Origin: DATARH01 sp963778385
GTDB lineage: Bacteria; Pseudomonadota; Alphaproteobacteria; ATCC43930; CGMCC-115725
DNA: 64,000 nucleotides
Assembly (NCBI GenBank): GCA_963778385.1
Contig: CAVZUA010000021.1
Location: 25,290-89,289 of the forward strand
Reading direction: 5' to 3'
Part shown: one piece after another, positions 17,317 through 25,625 of the stretch
How the letters are laid out: every line of letters starts with the position of its first letter
How positions within the stretch are numbered: the first letter of the stretch is position 1
Notes under the pieces: generated by a model
Databases searched by the model: none
What the model was told of the DNA's origin: nothing
Seen by the model: the letters and a program-made list of their open reading frames with translations, nothing else
Program-made: the position numbers and the translations under genes

Positions 17317-18291
17317 ATGATCTGCGATGTCCACGCACACTACATTCCGCAGGGCTTTGGCGATTTCATGGGCGATCGCTGGGGGCCGCGCGTCGGACCG
17401 GCGGTCAAGGTCAAGGAAGGGATCGCCAAGCACCCGGTTTCGGATTCGGCGACCGACATCGTCGGGCGGCTGGAGCTGATGGACGCGGCCGGCGTCGAGA
17501 AGCAGGTGCTGTCGCCGCACCGCCCACCCTACCTGCCGGACGAGGCCGAAGGGGTGAAGGCGATCCACCTGCTCAACGACGGCTACGCCGAGCTGGCGCA
17601 CAAGCACCCCGACCGCATCTCGTCTTACGTCATGTTGCCGCTGCCGCATATCGACGCGAGCCTCAAGGAGATGGAGCGCGGGCTCGACCAGCTCGGCTGC
17701 GTCGGCGTCAACATGCATATCTCCTGCTTTGACCGCTCGGTGGCCGAGACCGAGTTCGAGCCGATCTATGCCGAGCTCAACCGGCGCGGCGCGATCCTCT
17801 TCGTGCACCCGTCGACCAACGGCATCTGCTCGCCCTTCATCAACGACTACAAATTCACCGCGCCGGTGGGGACCTCGCTCGAAGACGCCAGCTTTGTACT
17901 GCACATGATCGCCAAGCAGATCCCGCATCGGTACCCGAACATCCGGTTTATCGTGCCGCATCTGGGCGGGCCGATCCCGATGCTCTTGAACCGGCTCGAC
18001 GCGCAGGGGCAGAGCCCGCGCCATCACCCAAACCTGGCCGAAGCGCCGTCGGTGACGGCGAAGAAATTCTGGTACGACACGGTGTGCTACGGCTCGAAGG
18101 CGGGCTTCTGCTGCGCGCTGGAAGCGTTCGGCGAGGACAAGCTCGTCACCGGCAGCGACTACCCGGTGCTGCAGGATTTCGAGAGCTACACCGAAACCTT
18201 CGCCTATATCGAGCGGCTGGGCCTGCCCAAATCGGTGACCGACAAGGTGCTGCACCACAACGCGCAGAAACTGTTCGGGTTCAAGCACTGA
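17317..18291 (+). CDS. Amidohydrolase, ACMSD-type (copy 2)
   Basis: A 324-residue paralogue of the protein at 4842-5804, alike along its whole length. ATG 17317 is chosen because it aligns with the paralogue start (MICDVHAHYIPQGFGDFMGD) and has TGGAGAA before it; the same frame is open far upstream but that part is antisense-like noise inside the MFS gene. Metal ligands: HAHY at residues 6-9, FVHPSTNGICSPF near 168, FIVPHLGGPIPM near 232, GSDYPVLQDFESYTETFAYI near 288. Likely a metal-dependent decarboxylase or hydrolase of aromatic or ring-cleavage acids. Confidence 0.87.
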   Translation: MICDVHAHYIPQGFGDFMGDRWGPRVGPAVKVKEGIAKHPVSDSATDIVGRLELMDAAGVEKQVLSPHRPPYLPDEAEGVKAIHLLNDGYAELAHKHPDRISSYVMLPLPHIDASLKEMERGLDQLGCVGVNMHISCFDRSVAETEFEPIYAELNRRGAILFVHPSTNGICSPFINDYKFTAPVGTSLEDASFVLHMIAKQIPHRYPNIRFIVPHLGGPIPMLLNRLDAQGQSPRHHPNLAEAPSVTAKKFWYDTVCYGSKAGFCCALEAFGEDKLVTGSDYPVLQDFESYTETFAYIERLGLPKSVTDKVLHHNAQKLFGFKH

Positions 18292-18616
18292 GCTTGACCG
18301 CGTCTTACCTTCGTCATGCCCGGACTTGTTCCGGGCATCCACGGCTCACATTTTCTGCGAGGTAAGACATAGATGGCCGAGTCAAGCCCGGCCATGACGA
18401 GGGTTGGAATGAGCAACCATCAAGACCATCCGGCCTCTGAACCCTGGATTGATCCAGACGATGCCCCGAGTTGACCCGGGAATGGTTTCGCCAAGCTGAT
18501 CTATACCAGGGTGGAAAACTCATCCGTCGCGGTCGGCGACCGAAGAGAGGGGCGACGGAAGAGCCTCTCTACAGGTCGCCGCCAACGCGACCAAAGCCCA
18601 ACGAGTAACCGCGAAA
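18292..18616. repeat. 325-bp gap with family E repeat (18310-18405)
   Basis: Between convergent genes. ATGCCCGGACTTGTTCCGGG near 18317 and GTCAAGCCCGGCCATGACGA near 18385 are opposed arms of a family E palindrome. The remainder, including GAGTTGACCCGGGAATGG near 18469, shows no gene. Confidence 0.55.
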
Positions 18617-19009
18617 TCACCCAACGACGGCGATCCCCTGCACCTCGACCAGCATTTCCGGACGCGCCAGCGCCCGGCAGGTGATCAGCGCGCTGGCCGG
18701 GAAGTCGCCGCCGAAAATCGCCTTGCGCAGCTCGGTGAAACGGTCGCCGTAGCGCTGGTCGGTGATGAACACGGTCATCGTGACCATGTCGCCGAGCTTG
18801 CCGCCGGCTTCCTTCAGGGTCTCGCCGAGCAGGCGAAAAATTTCACGCACCTGGCCCTCGAAATCCCCCACCAGCGATTTGCCGGCGGCATCCTGGATCG
18901 CAACCTGGCCGGCGAGCCAGATCGTGCGGCCGCCCTCGGTGATCACCGCTTGCGAGTAGGCGCGCAACTCCGCCCGTTCGCGCTTGATGTGAGTCCGCGT
19001 ATGCGCCAT
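18617..19009 (-). CDS. RidA family protein (enamine/imine deaminase-like)
   Basis: A 130-residue YjgF/YER057c/UK114-fold protein, which forms trimers and in RidA itself hydrolyses reactive 2-aminoacrylate. Seen: YSQAVITEGGRTIWLAGQVAIQD near residue 18, ILGETLKEAGG-like helix FRLLGETLKEAGGKLGDMVTMTVFIT near 60-85, and the C-terminal signature PASALITCRALARPEMLVEVQGIAVVG, with Arg in the active-site position. Start ATG 19009 follows AGGGAGAGTCGCC. Neighbours do not show whether it is the housekeeping or a catabolic member. Confidence 0.88.
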   Translation of the reverse strand: MAHTRTHIKRERAELRAYSQAVITEGGRTIWLAGQVAIQDAAGKSLVGDFEGQVREIFRLLGETLKEAGGKLGDMVTMTVFITDQRYGDRFTELRKAIFGGDFPASALITCRALARPEMLVEVQGIAVVG

Positions 19010-19054
19010 GGCGACTCTCCCTGAGTGTGTCTCCTGTCACGTTTATGTGTCGCC

Positions 19055-19106
19055 TTGGCCGGGCTTGACCCGTGGGCCTTCAGCCCACGGACTTGATCCG
19101 GCCATC
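19055..19106. repeat. Family E palindrome
   Basis: CCGGGCTTGACCCGTGGGCC followed by its opposed arm GGCCTTCAGCCCACGGACTT and GATCCGGCC; a compact copy of the family E palindrome, just downstream of nothing coding and upstream of the integrase remnant. Confidence 0.6.
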
Positions 19107-19192
19107 TTCGGCTTGCCAATGGCAATGATTCCGGTAAATCCAGCGTCTCTGCCCCCTTCCGCGCCTCCCACGGGACACATTGGGGGGCACGG

Positions 19193-19732
19193 ATGCTGGT
19201 CGCGAAGATGCCACATGTCCATTGGGATAGCGATTCACAGCGCTTCATCTGCCGTCGACGTGTGCCGATCGAGTTGCAGTCGATCCTCGGCAAAAAACCG
19301 CAAGTCCACAAGTTCAAGAAGGGCGTCGACCAGAAAACCGCGAACGATTTGTCTCTGGTCATTCTCGGTCAATGGCAAGCCGAGTTCGATGCGGTGCGTA
19401 TGCAGATCAACGCACCGTCGACTACCCGCACAGTAGGCCCCTACCGGGATTCCTTCGCAGTCACCACGATCATTCGACAACCCGGCGAGGCCCTCGAAGT
19501 CGGTGGGCGCAACGTGCGGCTCATCAGGAGCCGGCCCGATGACAAGGACATGCTCGTCGAGTACGTCGTGGCCGATCGGCCGAAGCCTGCGCCGGTCGTC
19601 GCATCTCGATGCACGACGGAGACCGCGATCGGGCTATGGAGGGTCAAGCGCGGCGACGACCAGCCAAAACAACAGGCGCTCGACACCCGTAGATCGAAGA
19701 TGAGGAAGTTTCTTGCTTGGCATCCGAATTGA
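19193..19732 (+). pseudogene. Tyrosine integrase, N-terminal part only
   Basis: The 179-residue frame starts MPHVHWDSDSQRFICRRRVP and continues ELQSILGKKPQVHKFKKG with ILGQWQAEFDA, the short N-terminal arm domain (DUF6538-like) seen at the front of many phage-type integrases. Near its end TRRSKMRKFLAW looks like the start of the core-binding (SAM-like) domain, and then the frame stops. The catalytic domain is missing. It is not the missing half of the integrase at 11040, which belongs to a different subgroup. Confidence 0.55.
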
Positions 19733-19976
19733 GCCGCCCGCCATCGAAGCCGATGTGCACCGGCTTGCCCGCGACCACTGGAAAACCCGGCAGAAGCCCC
19801 GTACCTTCGTCCATGGCGGGCGCGAACTCCGTTGGTGTCGGTTTGATCCGGCTTCAGCAACCAAATCTTACACGAAACCAATGGTTTATACCGCTCCCGC
19901 CGACCTTCTCATGCGGCCAGATGAATTTTCCGGGCTAGTTGATATGTGAATAGGGTTGCGCCTTGTCCAACCGTAT
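19733..19976. other. Stretch with only a doubtful short ORF
   Basis: A 78-residue rightward frame (19713-19949, containing HRLARDHWKTRQKPRTFVHG) overlaps the end of the integrase remnant. It has no strong ribosome-binding site and no recognised family, so it is not called as a gene. Confidence 0.3.
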
Positions 19977-20005
19977 TTGACTTTCCCCGGCCCCCTCCCT
20001 ATGTT
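19977..20005 (+). promoter_or_regulatory. Sigma70-type promoter of rpmJ
   Basis: TTGACT at 19977-19982 and TATGTT at 20000-20005 are spaced by 17 bp. The predicted transcript would start near 20012 and give a leader of about 20 bases to ATG 20031. Confidence 0.6.
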
Positions 20006-20030
20006 CCGCGCCTTCGCAAGGAAGCCGGGC

Positions 20031-20156
20031 ATGAAGATCGTCAATTCGCTCAAGACGCTGAAGAAGCGCGACAAGAACTGCCGTGTCGTGCGGCGCCGCG
20101 GGCGCGTCTTTGTGATCAACAAGCAGAACCCGCGCTTCAAGGCCCGCCAGGGCTGA
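20031..20156 (+). CDS. rpmJ: 50S ribosomal protein L36, cysteine-poor form
   Basis: A 41-residue, strongly basic protein: MKIVNSLKTLKKRDKNCRVV then RRRGRVFVINKQNPRFKARQ and G. This is the L36 C-terminal signature. The four zinc ligands of the classic form are not kept (only one Cys), so this is the zinc-independent type normal in many Alphaproteobacteria. Start ATG 20031 has AAGGAAG seven bases upstream; a longer in-frame start is rejected because it lies within the promoter. It stands alone between an integrase remnant and glcD. Confidence 0.93.
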   Translation: MKIVNSLKTLKKRDKNCRVVRRRGRVFVINKQNPRFKARQG

Positions 20157-20347
20157 TCCCGCGCGGCGACGCGCATCGCCGTCAATCCGCCGCATTCCTG
20201 TCGTAGAAGACCGTGGCCGACCGGCGCCGGCGCAGTGGCGATTGGCTGTAAATTTCCTGCAGATAACAGCGAAAACAGCCAAGGCTTGCGGGTGTCGCCG
20301 CGCCGGCGAGATTGCACCACCGTGCTCGCGATGACAGACTCTGCCTC

Positions 20348-21835
20348 ATGGAAATGCCGCTCCCCGATGCCGGGGTAATCGCCCGCCGCGCCGAAATCGC
20401 CACGGCGCTGCGGCAGTTCGTGGCGCCGCAGGCGGTGATCGAGGCCGAGCCCGAGCGCCGCGCCTATGAGAGCGACGGTCTCACCGCCTACCGCCAGCCG
20501 CCGCTCGTCGCGGTGCTGCCGTCGACCACCGCCGAGGTCGCCGCCGTGCTGCGCTACTGCAAGCAGCAGGGGCTGAAGGTCGTGCCGCGCGGCGCCGGCA
20601 CCTCGCTGTCCGGCGGCGCGCTGCCGCTGGCGGACGGCGTGCTGCTCGGCATGGCGAAGTTCAACCGGGTGCTCGACATCGATTACGCGAACCGTTGCGC
20701 GGTGGTGCAGCCGGGTGTCACCAATCTCGGCATCAGCCAGGCGGTCGAGGCCGCCGGCTTTTATTACGCCCCCGACCCGTCAAGCCAGATCGCCTGCACC
20801 ATCGGCGGCAATGTCGCCGAGAATTCGGGCGGCGTGCACTGCCTGAAATACGGCCTCACCACCAACAACCTGCTCGGCGTCGAGTTCGTTACGATCGACG
20901 GCGAGATCATCCGCATCGGCGGCAAGCACCTCGATGCCGAGGGCTACGACCTGCTCGGCATCCTCACCGGCTCGGAGGGGCTGCTCGGGGTGGTGACCGA
21001 GGTCACCGTGCGCATCCTCAGGAGGCCGCCGACCGCGCGCGCGGTGCTGGTCGGCTTCGCGCGCGTCGAGGATGCCGGCGATTGCGTCGCGGCGATCATC
21101 GGCGCCGGCATCATCCCCGGCGGCATGGAGATGATGGACCGGCCGGCGATCCACGCCGCCGAGGCTTATGCCCAAGCCGGCTATCCGCTCGATGTCGAGG
21201 CGCTGCTGATCGTCGAGCTCGACGGGCCGGCGGTCGAGGTCGACCACCTGCTGGCGATCGTCGAACGGCTCGCCAAGGAGAACCGCACGGTCTCGCTCAA
21301 GGTCAGCCGCAACGAAGCCGAGCGGCTCGGCTTTTGGGCCGGACGCAAGGCCGCCTTCCCGGCGGTCGGCCGCATCTCGCCCGATTATTACTGCATGGAC
21401 GGCACGATCCCGCGCGGCCGCCTCTCCGAGGTGCTGCGCGAGATTTCGCGCCTATCCGATCACCACGGCCTGCGTGTCGCCAATGTTTTCCATGCCGGCG
21501 ACGGCAACCTGCACCCGCTGATCCTCTACGACGCCAACGCGCCGGGCGAGATCGAGCGCGCCGAGGAATTCGGCGCCGATATCCTGAGGCTCTGCGTCGA
21601 GGTCGGCGGCGTGCTGACCGGCGAGCACGGGGTCGGCGTCGAAAAGCGCGACCTGATGGGCACGATGTTCGACGCGACGGACCTCGCGCAGCAGCAGCGG
21701 CTCAAATGCGCCTTCGACCCCGACGGGCTGCTCAACCCCGGCAAGGTCTTCCCCGAACTGCATCGCTGCGCCGAATTGGGCCGGCTGCACGTCCATCACG
21801 GCGCGCTCCCCCACCCCGACCTGCCGCGATTCTAG
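20348..21835 (+). CDS. glcD: Glycolate oxidase subunit GlcD (FAD-linked)
   Basis: A 495-residue FAD-binding subunit of glycolate oxidase, which oxidises glycolate to glyoxylate at the membrane. The PP-loop FAD domain shows VLPSTTAEVAAVLRYCKQQG, VVPRGAGTSLSGGALP near residue 80 and CTIGGNVAENSGGVHCLKYG near 155; the C-terminal domain has NVFHAGDGNLHPLILYD near 385 and GVLTGEHGVGVEKRDLM near 420, then FDPDGLLNPGKVFP. Length matches GlcD. Start could be ATG 20348 or ATG 20354. Its stop shares the palindrome CTAG with the stop of the opposing GFA gene. glcE and glcF follow on the same strand. Confidence 0.93.
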   Translation: MEMPLPDAGVIARRAEIATALRQFVAPQAVIEAEPERRAYESDGLTAYRQPPLVAVLPSTTAEVAAVLRYCKQQGLKVVPRGAGTSLSGGALPLADGVLLGMAKFNRVLDIDYANRCAVVQPGVTNLGISQAVEAAGFYYAPDPSSQIACTIGGNVAENSGGVHCLKYGLTTNNLLGVEFVTIDGEIIRIGGKHLDAEGYDLLGILTGSEGLLGVVTEVTVRILRRPPTARAVLVGFARVEDAGDCVAAIIGAGIIPGGMEMMDRPAIHAAEAYAQAGYPLDVEALLIVELDGPAVEVDHLLAIVERLAKENRTVSLKVSRNEAERLGFWAGRKAAFPAVGRISPDYYCMDGTIPRGRLSEVLREISRLSDHHGLRVANVFHAGDGNLHPLILYDANAPGEIERAEEFGADILRLCVEVGGVLTGEHGVGVEKRDLMGTMFDATDLAQQQRLKCAFDPDGLLNPGKVFPELHRCAELGRLHVHHGALPHPDLPRF

Positions 21836-22272
21836 CCTGCCGGCGGGTATCCCTCGTATTGCGGCAGATCGTCGGTGATGTCGAACCACGGCGCCTTGCT
21901 GCCGACAAAGATATGGCTCTCCGGCTGCACGCCCGGATCGCCGTTGAGCGTGGCGAGGGCGATCCCGAATTCGCTCAGCGTCGGCGGATGGGCGATGGCC
22001 AGCCGCGAATGCGGCTCGGCCCGGTTGAGAATCGGCGAGCCGCAGACGCGGCAGAAGCCGCGCCGATATCCCGGCGTTGCCTCGTAATACGTGACCAGCT
22101 CTTCGCCTTGCAGCCAGTGGAAATCGTTGCGGCTGACCCGGGCGCGGCTGCGAAACGCCGCGCCGTGCTGCTTGCGGCACAGCGAGCAATGGCAATTGAG
22201 TGGCCGCAACAGCGGTCCGGTGATCTCGAACTTGACGCCGCCGCACAGGCAGGTGCCGTGGATTGCGGTCAT
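21832..22272 (-). CDS. GFA family (glutathione-dependent formaldehyde-activating fold) protein
   Basis: A 146-residue zinc-binding protein of the GFA/CENP-V fold. Zinc ligands are seen as CLCGGVKFEITG near residue 8, NCHCSLCRKQHG near 27 and FCRVCGSPI near 73. It lies opposite to and between glcD and glcE, so the glycolate operon is interrupted by a gene on the other strand; the shared CTAG gives a 4-bp tail-to-tail overlap with glcD. The true substrate of most GFA proteins is not known. Confidence 0.88.
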   Translation of the reverse strand: MTAIHGTCLCGGVKFEITGPLLRPLNCHCSLCRKQHGAAFRSRARVSRNDFHWLQGEELVTYYEATPGYRRGFCRVCGSPILNRAEPHSRLAIAHPPTLSEFGIALATLNGDPGVQPESHIFVGSKAPWFDITDDLPQYEGYPPAG

Positions 22273-22320
22273 CCCGAACCTCCTCTTGGCACCTTCAGTC
22301 GTAAGGCGCTAAGTCACAGT

Positions 22321-23520
22321 ATGACCCGCTTCGTCCCGACCTCGATCGACGAATTGCGCGAAGCGATCGCCGCGGCGCTGGCCGCCGAGGAGCCGGTCGA
22401 GCTGGTCGCCGGCGGCACCAAGCGCGGTCTCGGAAGGCCGCTGCAGACGCCGCATCTCGTCGACCTGACCCGGTTGTCGGGCATTCGCGACTACGCGCCG
22501 AGCGAACTCGTGCTGACCGCCGGTGCGGCGACGCCGCTCACCGCGATCGACCGGGCGCTCAACGCCGCCGGGCAGATGCTCGCCTTCGAGCCGCCCGATT
22601 GGCGCGCGCTGCTCGGCCAGGTGCATGGCTCGCCGACCCTCGGCGGCATCCTCGCCTGCAACCTCTCCGGGCCGCGGCGCATCAAGGCCGGCGCGGCGCG
22701 CGACCATTTTCTTGGCTTCAACGCGGTCAGCGGCCGCGCCGAAATCTTCAAGGCCGGCGGCAAGGTGGTCAAGAACGTCACGGGCTACGACCTGCCTAAG
22801 CTGATGGCCGGCTCCTACGGCACGCTCGCCGCGCTGGCCGAGGTCACGGTCAAGGTGCTGCCGCGCCCGGAAACCGCCGCGACGGTAGTCATTGCCGGTG
22901 TCGCGCCGGAGGATGCGGCGCGGCTGATGGCGGCGGCGCTCGGCTCGCCGCATGAAGTGTCGGGCGCCGCGTACATTCCCGCCGCTACCCCACACGTCGC
23001 GCCGTTGCCCGCCGGAACGGGCATCGTCGCGCTGCGTGTCGAGGGGCCGGCGCCGTCGGTCGCGTTTCGCCGTGACGCGCTGCTCGCTGAGCTGGAGGGA
23101 GCGGAGAAGCTGGCACTGGGCGACAACGACACGGCGGCGCTGTGGCGTGACATCGGCAATGTCGCGCCGCTGGCCGGCCTGGCAGATCGCGCGGTCTGGC
23201 GCGTCTCGGTCGCGCCGAGCCGCGGCGTTGAGGTCGCGCAGAGCATCGCGCGCCAGGTCGATACGGTCTGGTTTCTCGACTGGGGCGGCGGGCTCATCTG
23301 GCTCGCCGTTATCGAGCCCGGCGATGCCGGCGCCGCGGTGATCCGCGCCGCGATTGCCGGCCAGGGTCATGCGACGCTGGTGCGCGGCACGCCTGGCCTG
23401 CGTGCGGCCGTGCCGGTATTCCAGCCGCAACCCGCGCCGCTCGCCGCATTGTCGCGCCGCGTCAAAGAGGGCTTCGATCCGCGCCATATTCTCAACCCCG
23501 GCCGCATGGTCGAGGTGTAG
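22321..23520 (+). CDS. glcE: Glycolate oxidase subunit GlcE (FAD-binding)
   Basis: A 399-residue shorter FAD-binding subunit paired with GlcD. MTRFVPTSIDELREAIAAAL starts the FAD domain; ELVAGGTKRGLGRP near residue 28, ALLGQVHGSPTLGGILACNLSGPRRI near 97-122 and GGKVVKNVTGYDLPKLMAGSYGTLAALAEVTVKV near 146-180 are typical, as is the C-terminal KEGFDPRHILNPGRMVEV. ATG 22321 is chosen; the same frame is open far upstream but that lies across glcD. No strong ribosome-binding site is visible. Confidence 0.92.
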   Translation: MTRFVPTSIDELREAIAAALAAEEPVELVAGGTKRGLGRPLQTPHLVDLTRLSGIRDYAPSELVLTAGAATPLTAIDRALNAAGQMLAFEPPDWRALLGQVHGSPTLGGILACNLSGPRRIKAGAARDHFLGFNAVSGRAEIFKAGGKVVKNVTGYDLPKLMAGSYGTLAALAEVTVKVLPRPETAATVVIAGVAPEDAARLMAAALGSPHEVSGAAYIPAATPHVAPLPAGTGIVALRVEGPAPSVAFRRDALLAELEGAEKLALGDNDTAALWRDIGNVAPLAGLADRAVWRVSVAPSRGVEVAQSIARQVDTVWFLDWGGGLIWLAVIEPGDAGAAVIRAAIAGQGHATLVRGTPGLRAAVPVFQPQPAPLAALSRRVKEGFDPRHILNPGRMVEV

Positions 23521-23536
23521 GCATGGCGCACGCACA

Positions 23537-23639
23537 CCCCCACCCCAACCCTCCCCCGCCAGCGGGGGAGGGAGATGACACCTACCGACGGTGCAGCCGC
23601 GCTCCCTCCCCCGCTAGCGGGGGAGGGTTGGGGTGGGGG
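23537..23639. mobile_element. Family D inverted-repeat element, copy 1
   Basis: A 103-bp element with near-perfect terminal inverted repeats of about 37 bp: CCCCCACCCCAACCCTCCCC...GCGGGGGAGGGAG on the left and its complement on the right, with a middle of about 30 bp (ATGACACCTACCGACGGTGC). It lies between glcE and glcF and ends 29 bp before the glcF start. The same arms flank a different middle at 37199-37296. Confidence 0.85.
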
Positions 23640-23668
23640 TTTTGCGGCAGCAACGGCAGGGGCGGCGC

Positions 23669-24979
23669 GTGAGAACCGACTTCACTCCCACGCAGTTGCT
23701 CGATCCCGACACGCAGGCGTCGGAGAAGATCCTGCGCGCCTGCGTGCATTGCGGGTTCTGTACGGCGACCTGCCCGACATACGTGCTGCTCGGCGACGAG
23801 CTCGACAGCCCGCGCGGCCGCATCTACCTGATCAAGAACATGCTGGAGGCGGGCGGGCCGGTCGCGCCGGAGACCGTCACCCATATCGACCGCTGCCTGT
23901 CGTGCCTCGCCTGCATGACGACCTGCCCGTCAGGCGTCAATTACATGCATCTCGTCGACCACGGCCGCCGGCATGTCGAGCAGCACTATCGCCGCCCGCT
24001 GGCCGAGCGGCTGCTGCGCCGGACGCTGGGCGCGGTGCTCGCCCGGCCGGACTGGTTCCGCATGGCGTTAAGGGCCGCCGCCGTCGCCAAGCCTTTCGCC
24101 GCGCTGCTGCCGCAGCGGCTGCGCGCGATGCTCGACCTCGCCCCGACGCGGCTGCCAAGACCCTCGCCGGTCGACCGGCCGCAGATCTTCCCCGCGATTG
24201 GCGAGCGCCGCCGCCGCGTCGCGCTGCTGACCGGCTGCGCGCAGCGGGTGGTCACGCCGCAGATCAACGAAGCAACGATCCGGCTGCTTACCCGACATGG
24301 CTGCGAGGTGGTGGTTGCCGAGGGGAGCCTGTGTTGCGGCGCGCTGTCCCACCATCTCGGGCAGGAGGAGCCGGCGCTGGCCTTCGCCAAGGCGAATATC
24401 GACGCCTGGGAACGGGAGCGCGAAACCGGCGGGCTCGATGCGATCGTCGTCAACGCCTCGGGCTGCGGCACCACGGTCAAGGATTACGGCTTCATGCTGC
24501 GCGAAGACCCTGCCTATGCCGCGAAGGCAGCGCGGGTCAGCGCGCTCGCCCGCGACATCTCCGAGGTCGCGGCCTCGCTCGGCCTGACCCGGCAGACCGA
24601 CGAGGGGCGGGGATTGCGCGTGGCCTACCATTCCGCCTGCTCGCTGCAGCACGGACAGAAACTGCACCGCGAGCCCAAGGCGCTGCTCGCCGAGTTGGGC
24701 TTCGATGCGGTCGATGTGCCGGAGGGACATCTGTGCTGCGGCTCGGGCGGCACCTACAACCTGCTGCAGCCGGAACTGGCCGGCGCACTGCGCGACCGCA
24801 AGCTCGCCAACATCGCGCTGACCGGCGCCCGTGTCGTCGCCGCCGGCAATGTCGGCTGCATCACGCAACTGGCGGCTGGCGCGCCGGTCCCCGTCGTGCA
24901 CCCGGTCGAGCTGCTCGACTGGGCGACCGGCGGTCCTATTCCGCCGTCGCTTGCCGGCGTCGCAGCAGCGCCGGGATGA
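23669..24979 (+). CDS. glcF: Glycolate oxidase iron-sulfur subunit GlcF
   Basis: A 436-residue electron-transfer subunit. Two [4Fe-4S] motifs are complete: CVHCGFCTATCPTY near residue 28 and CLSCLACMTTCPSG near 80. Two CCG domains follow, with GSLCCGALSHHLGQ near 215 and GHLCCGSGGTYNLLQ near 352. The open frame begins at 23633 inside repeat DNA; GTG 23669 is chosen because it gives RTDFTPTQLLDPDTQASEKI, the usual GlcF N-terminus. It overlaps the convergent TVP38 gene by 44 bp. It completes glcDEF. Confidence 0.93.
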   Translation: MRTDFTPTQLLDPDTQASEKILRACVHCGFCTATCPTYVLLGDELDSPRGRIYLIKNMLEAGGPVAPETVTHIDRCLSCLACMTTCPSGVNYMHLVDHGRRHVEQHYRRPLAERLLRRTLGAVLARPDWFRMALRAAAVAKPFAALLPQRLRAMLDLAPTRLPRPSPVDRPQIFPAIGERRRRVALLTGCAQRVVTPQINEATIRLLTRHGCEVVVAEGSLCCGALSHHLGQEEPALAFAKANIDAWERERETGGLDAIVVNASGCGTTVKDYGFMLREDPAYAAKAARVSALARDISEVAASLGLTRQTDEGRGLRVAYHSACSLQHGQKLHREPKALLAELGFDAVDVPEGHLCCGSGGTYNLLQPELAGALRDRKLANIALTGARVVAAGNVGCITQLAAGAPVPVVHPVELLDWATGGPIPPSLAGVAAAPG

Positions 24980-25625
24980 TGACCGTCAGCGCCAGCGCGC
25001 CGAGCCCGACTGCGGTCGGCGGCAACCAGTCTCCCGCGCCGCGCATCGCCCGCTCGCCGGCGGCGCCGAGATCGACCACGGCCACCGTCATCGGCAGCTG
25101 GCCGAGCAGCGTCCCCAGCGCGTAGTCGCCGAGCCGCACCCGGGTGAGCCCGAGCGCGTAATTGACCAGGCTGTGCGGCAACACCGGCACGAGGCGGATC
25201 AACGTGACCCCGCGCCAGCCACCGCGCCCCGCCCGGTCGAGCAGCGCGGTCAGGCGAGACCAGCGTGCCCGATCGAACAACCCGGCATGGACGTAGCGCG
25301 CGACGGCAAACGCGACGACCGCGCCGACTACCCCGCCGAGCGCCACCCAGAGCAGCCCCCACCACACGCCAAAGACGATGCCGGCGGCAAAACCCAGGAT
25401 CGTCCGCGGCACAAAGGTCAGGCTGGCGACGATATGCAGCGCCAAGAACACCAGCGGCGCCGCCGGGTGGGTGCGCATCAGCTCGGCCAGCGTCGCCGGG
25501 TCGAACTCGTGGCGCCAGCGCCATGCCGCCGCCGCGGCCGCGACGACACAGAGCGCGACCAGCCCCTGGCCGGCCCGCCGCAGATTGCCGAGGAGCGGCG
25601 CCTCTTCCAATTTGGCTTCGCTCAT
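24936..25625 (-). CDS. TVP38/TMEM64 family membrane protein
   Basis: A 229-residue membrane protein of the VTT (DedA-related) superfamily with about five to six hydrophobic segments. The family core is seen: LVFLALHIVASLTFVPRTILGFAAGIVFGVWWG near 60-95, FAVARYVHAGLFDRARW near 115, and RLVPVLPHSLVNYALGLTRVRLGDYALGTLLGQLP near 160-195. Start ATG 25625 overlaps the glycosyltransferase stop (ATGA), so translation is probably coupled. Homologues are proposed to act in lipid scrambling or transport; pairing with a polyprenyl-type glycosyltransferase fits envelope work. Confidence 0.85.
   Translation of the reverse strand: MSEAKLEEAPLLGNLRRAGQGLVALCVVAAAAAAWRWRHEFDPATLAELMRTHPAAPLVFLALHIVASLTFVPRTILGFAAGIVFGVWWGLLWVALGGVVGAVVAFAVARYVHAGLFDRARWSRLTALLDRAGRGGWRGVTLIRLVPVLPHSLVNYALGLTRVRLGDYALGTLLGQLPMTVAVVDLGAAGERAMRGAGDWLPPTAVGLGALALTVIIPALLRRRQATAE

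Noticed and set aside
11040..19732. The C-terminal integrase at 11040 and the N-terminal one at 19193 as two halves of a single split gene
   Set aside because: They are on opposite strands and belong to different integrase subgroups.
20695..23520. 941-codon frame that would fuse extra sequence to GlcE
   Set aside because: The first 540 codons run across glcD and the opposing GFA gene and are Arg-rich noise; only the part from ATG 22321 is GlcE.
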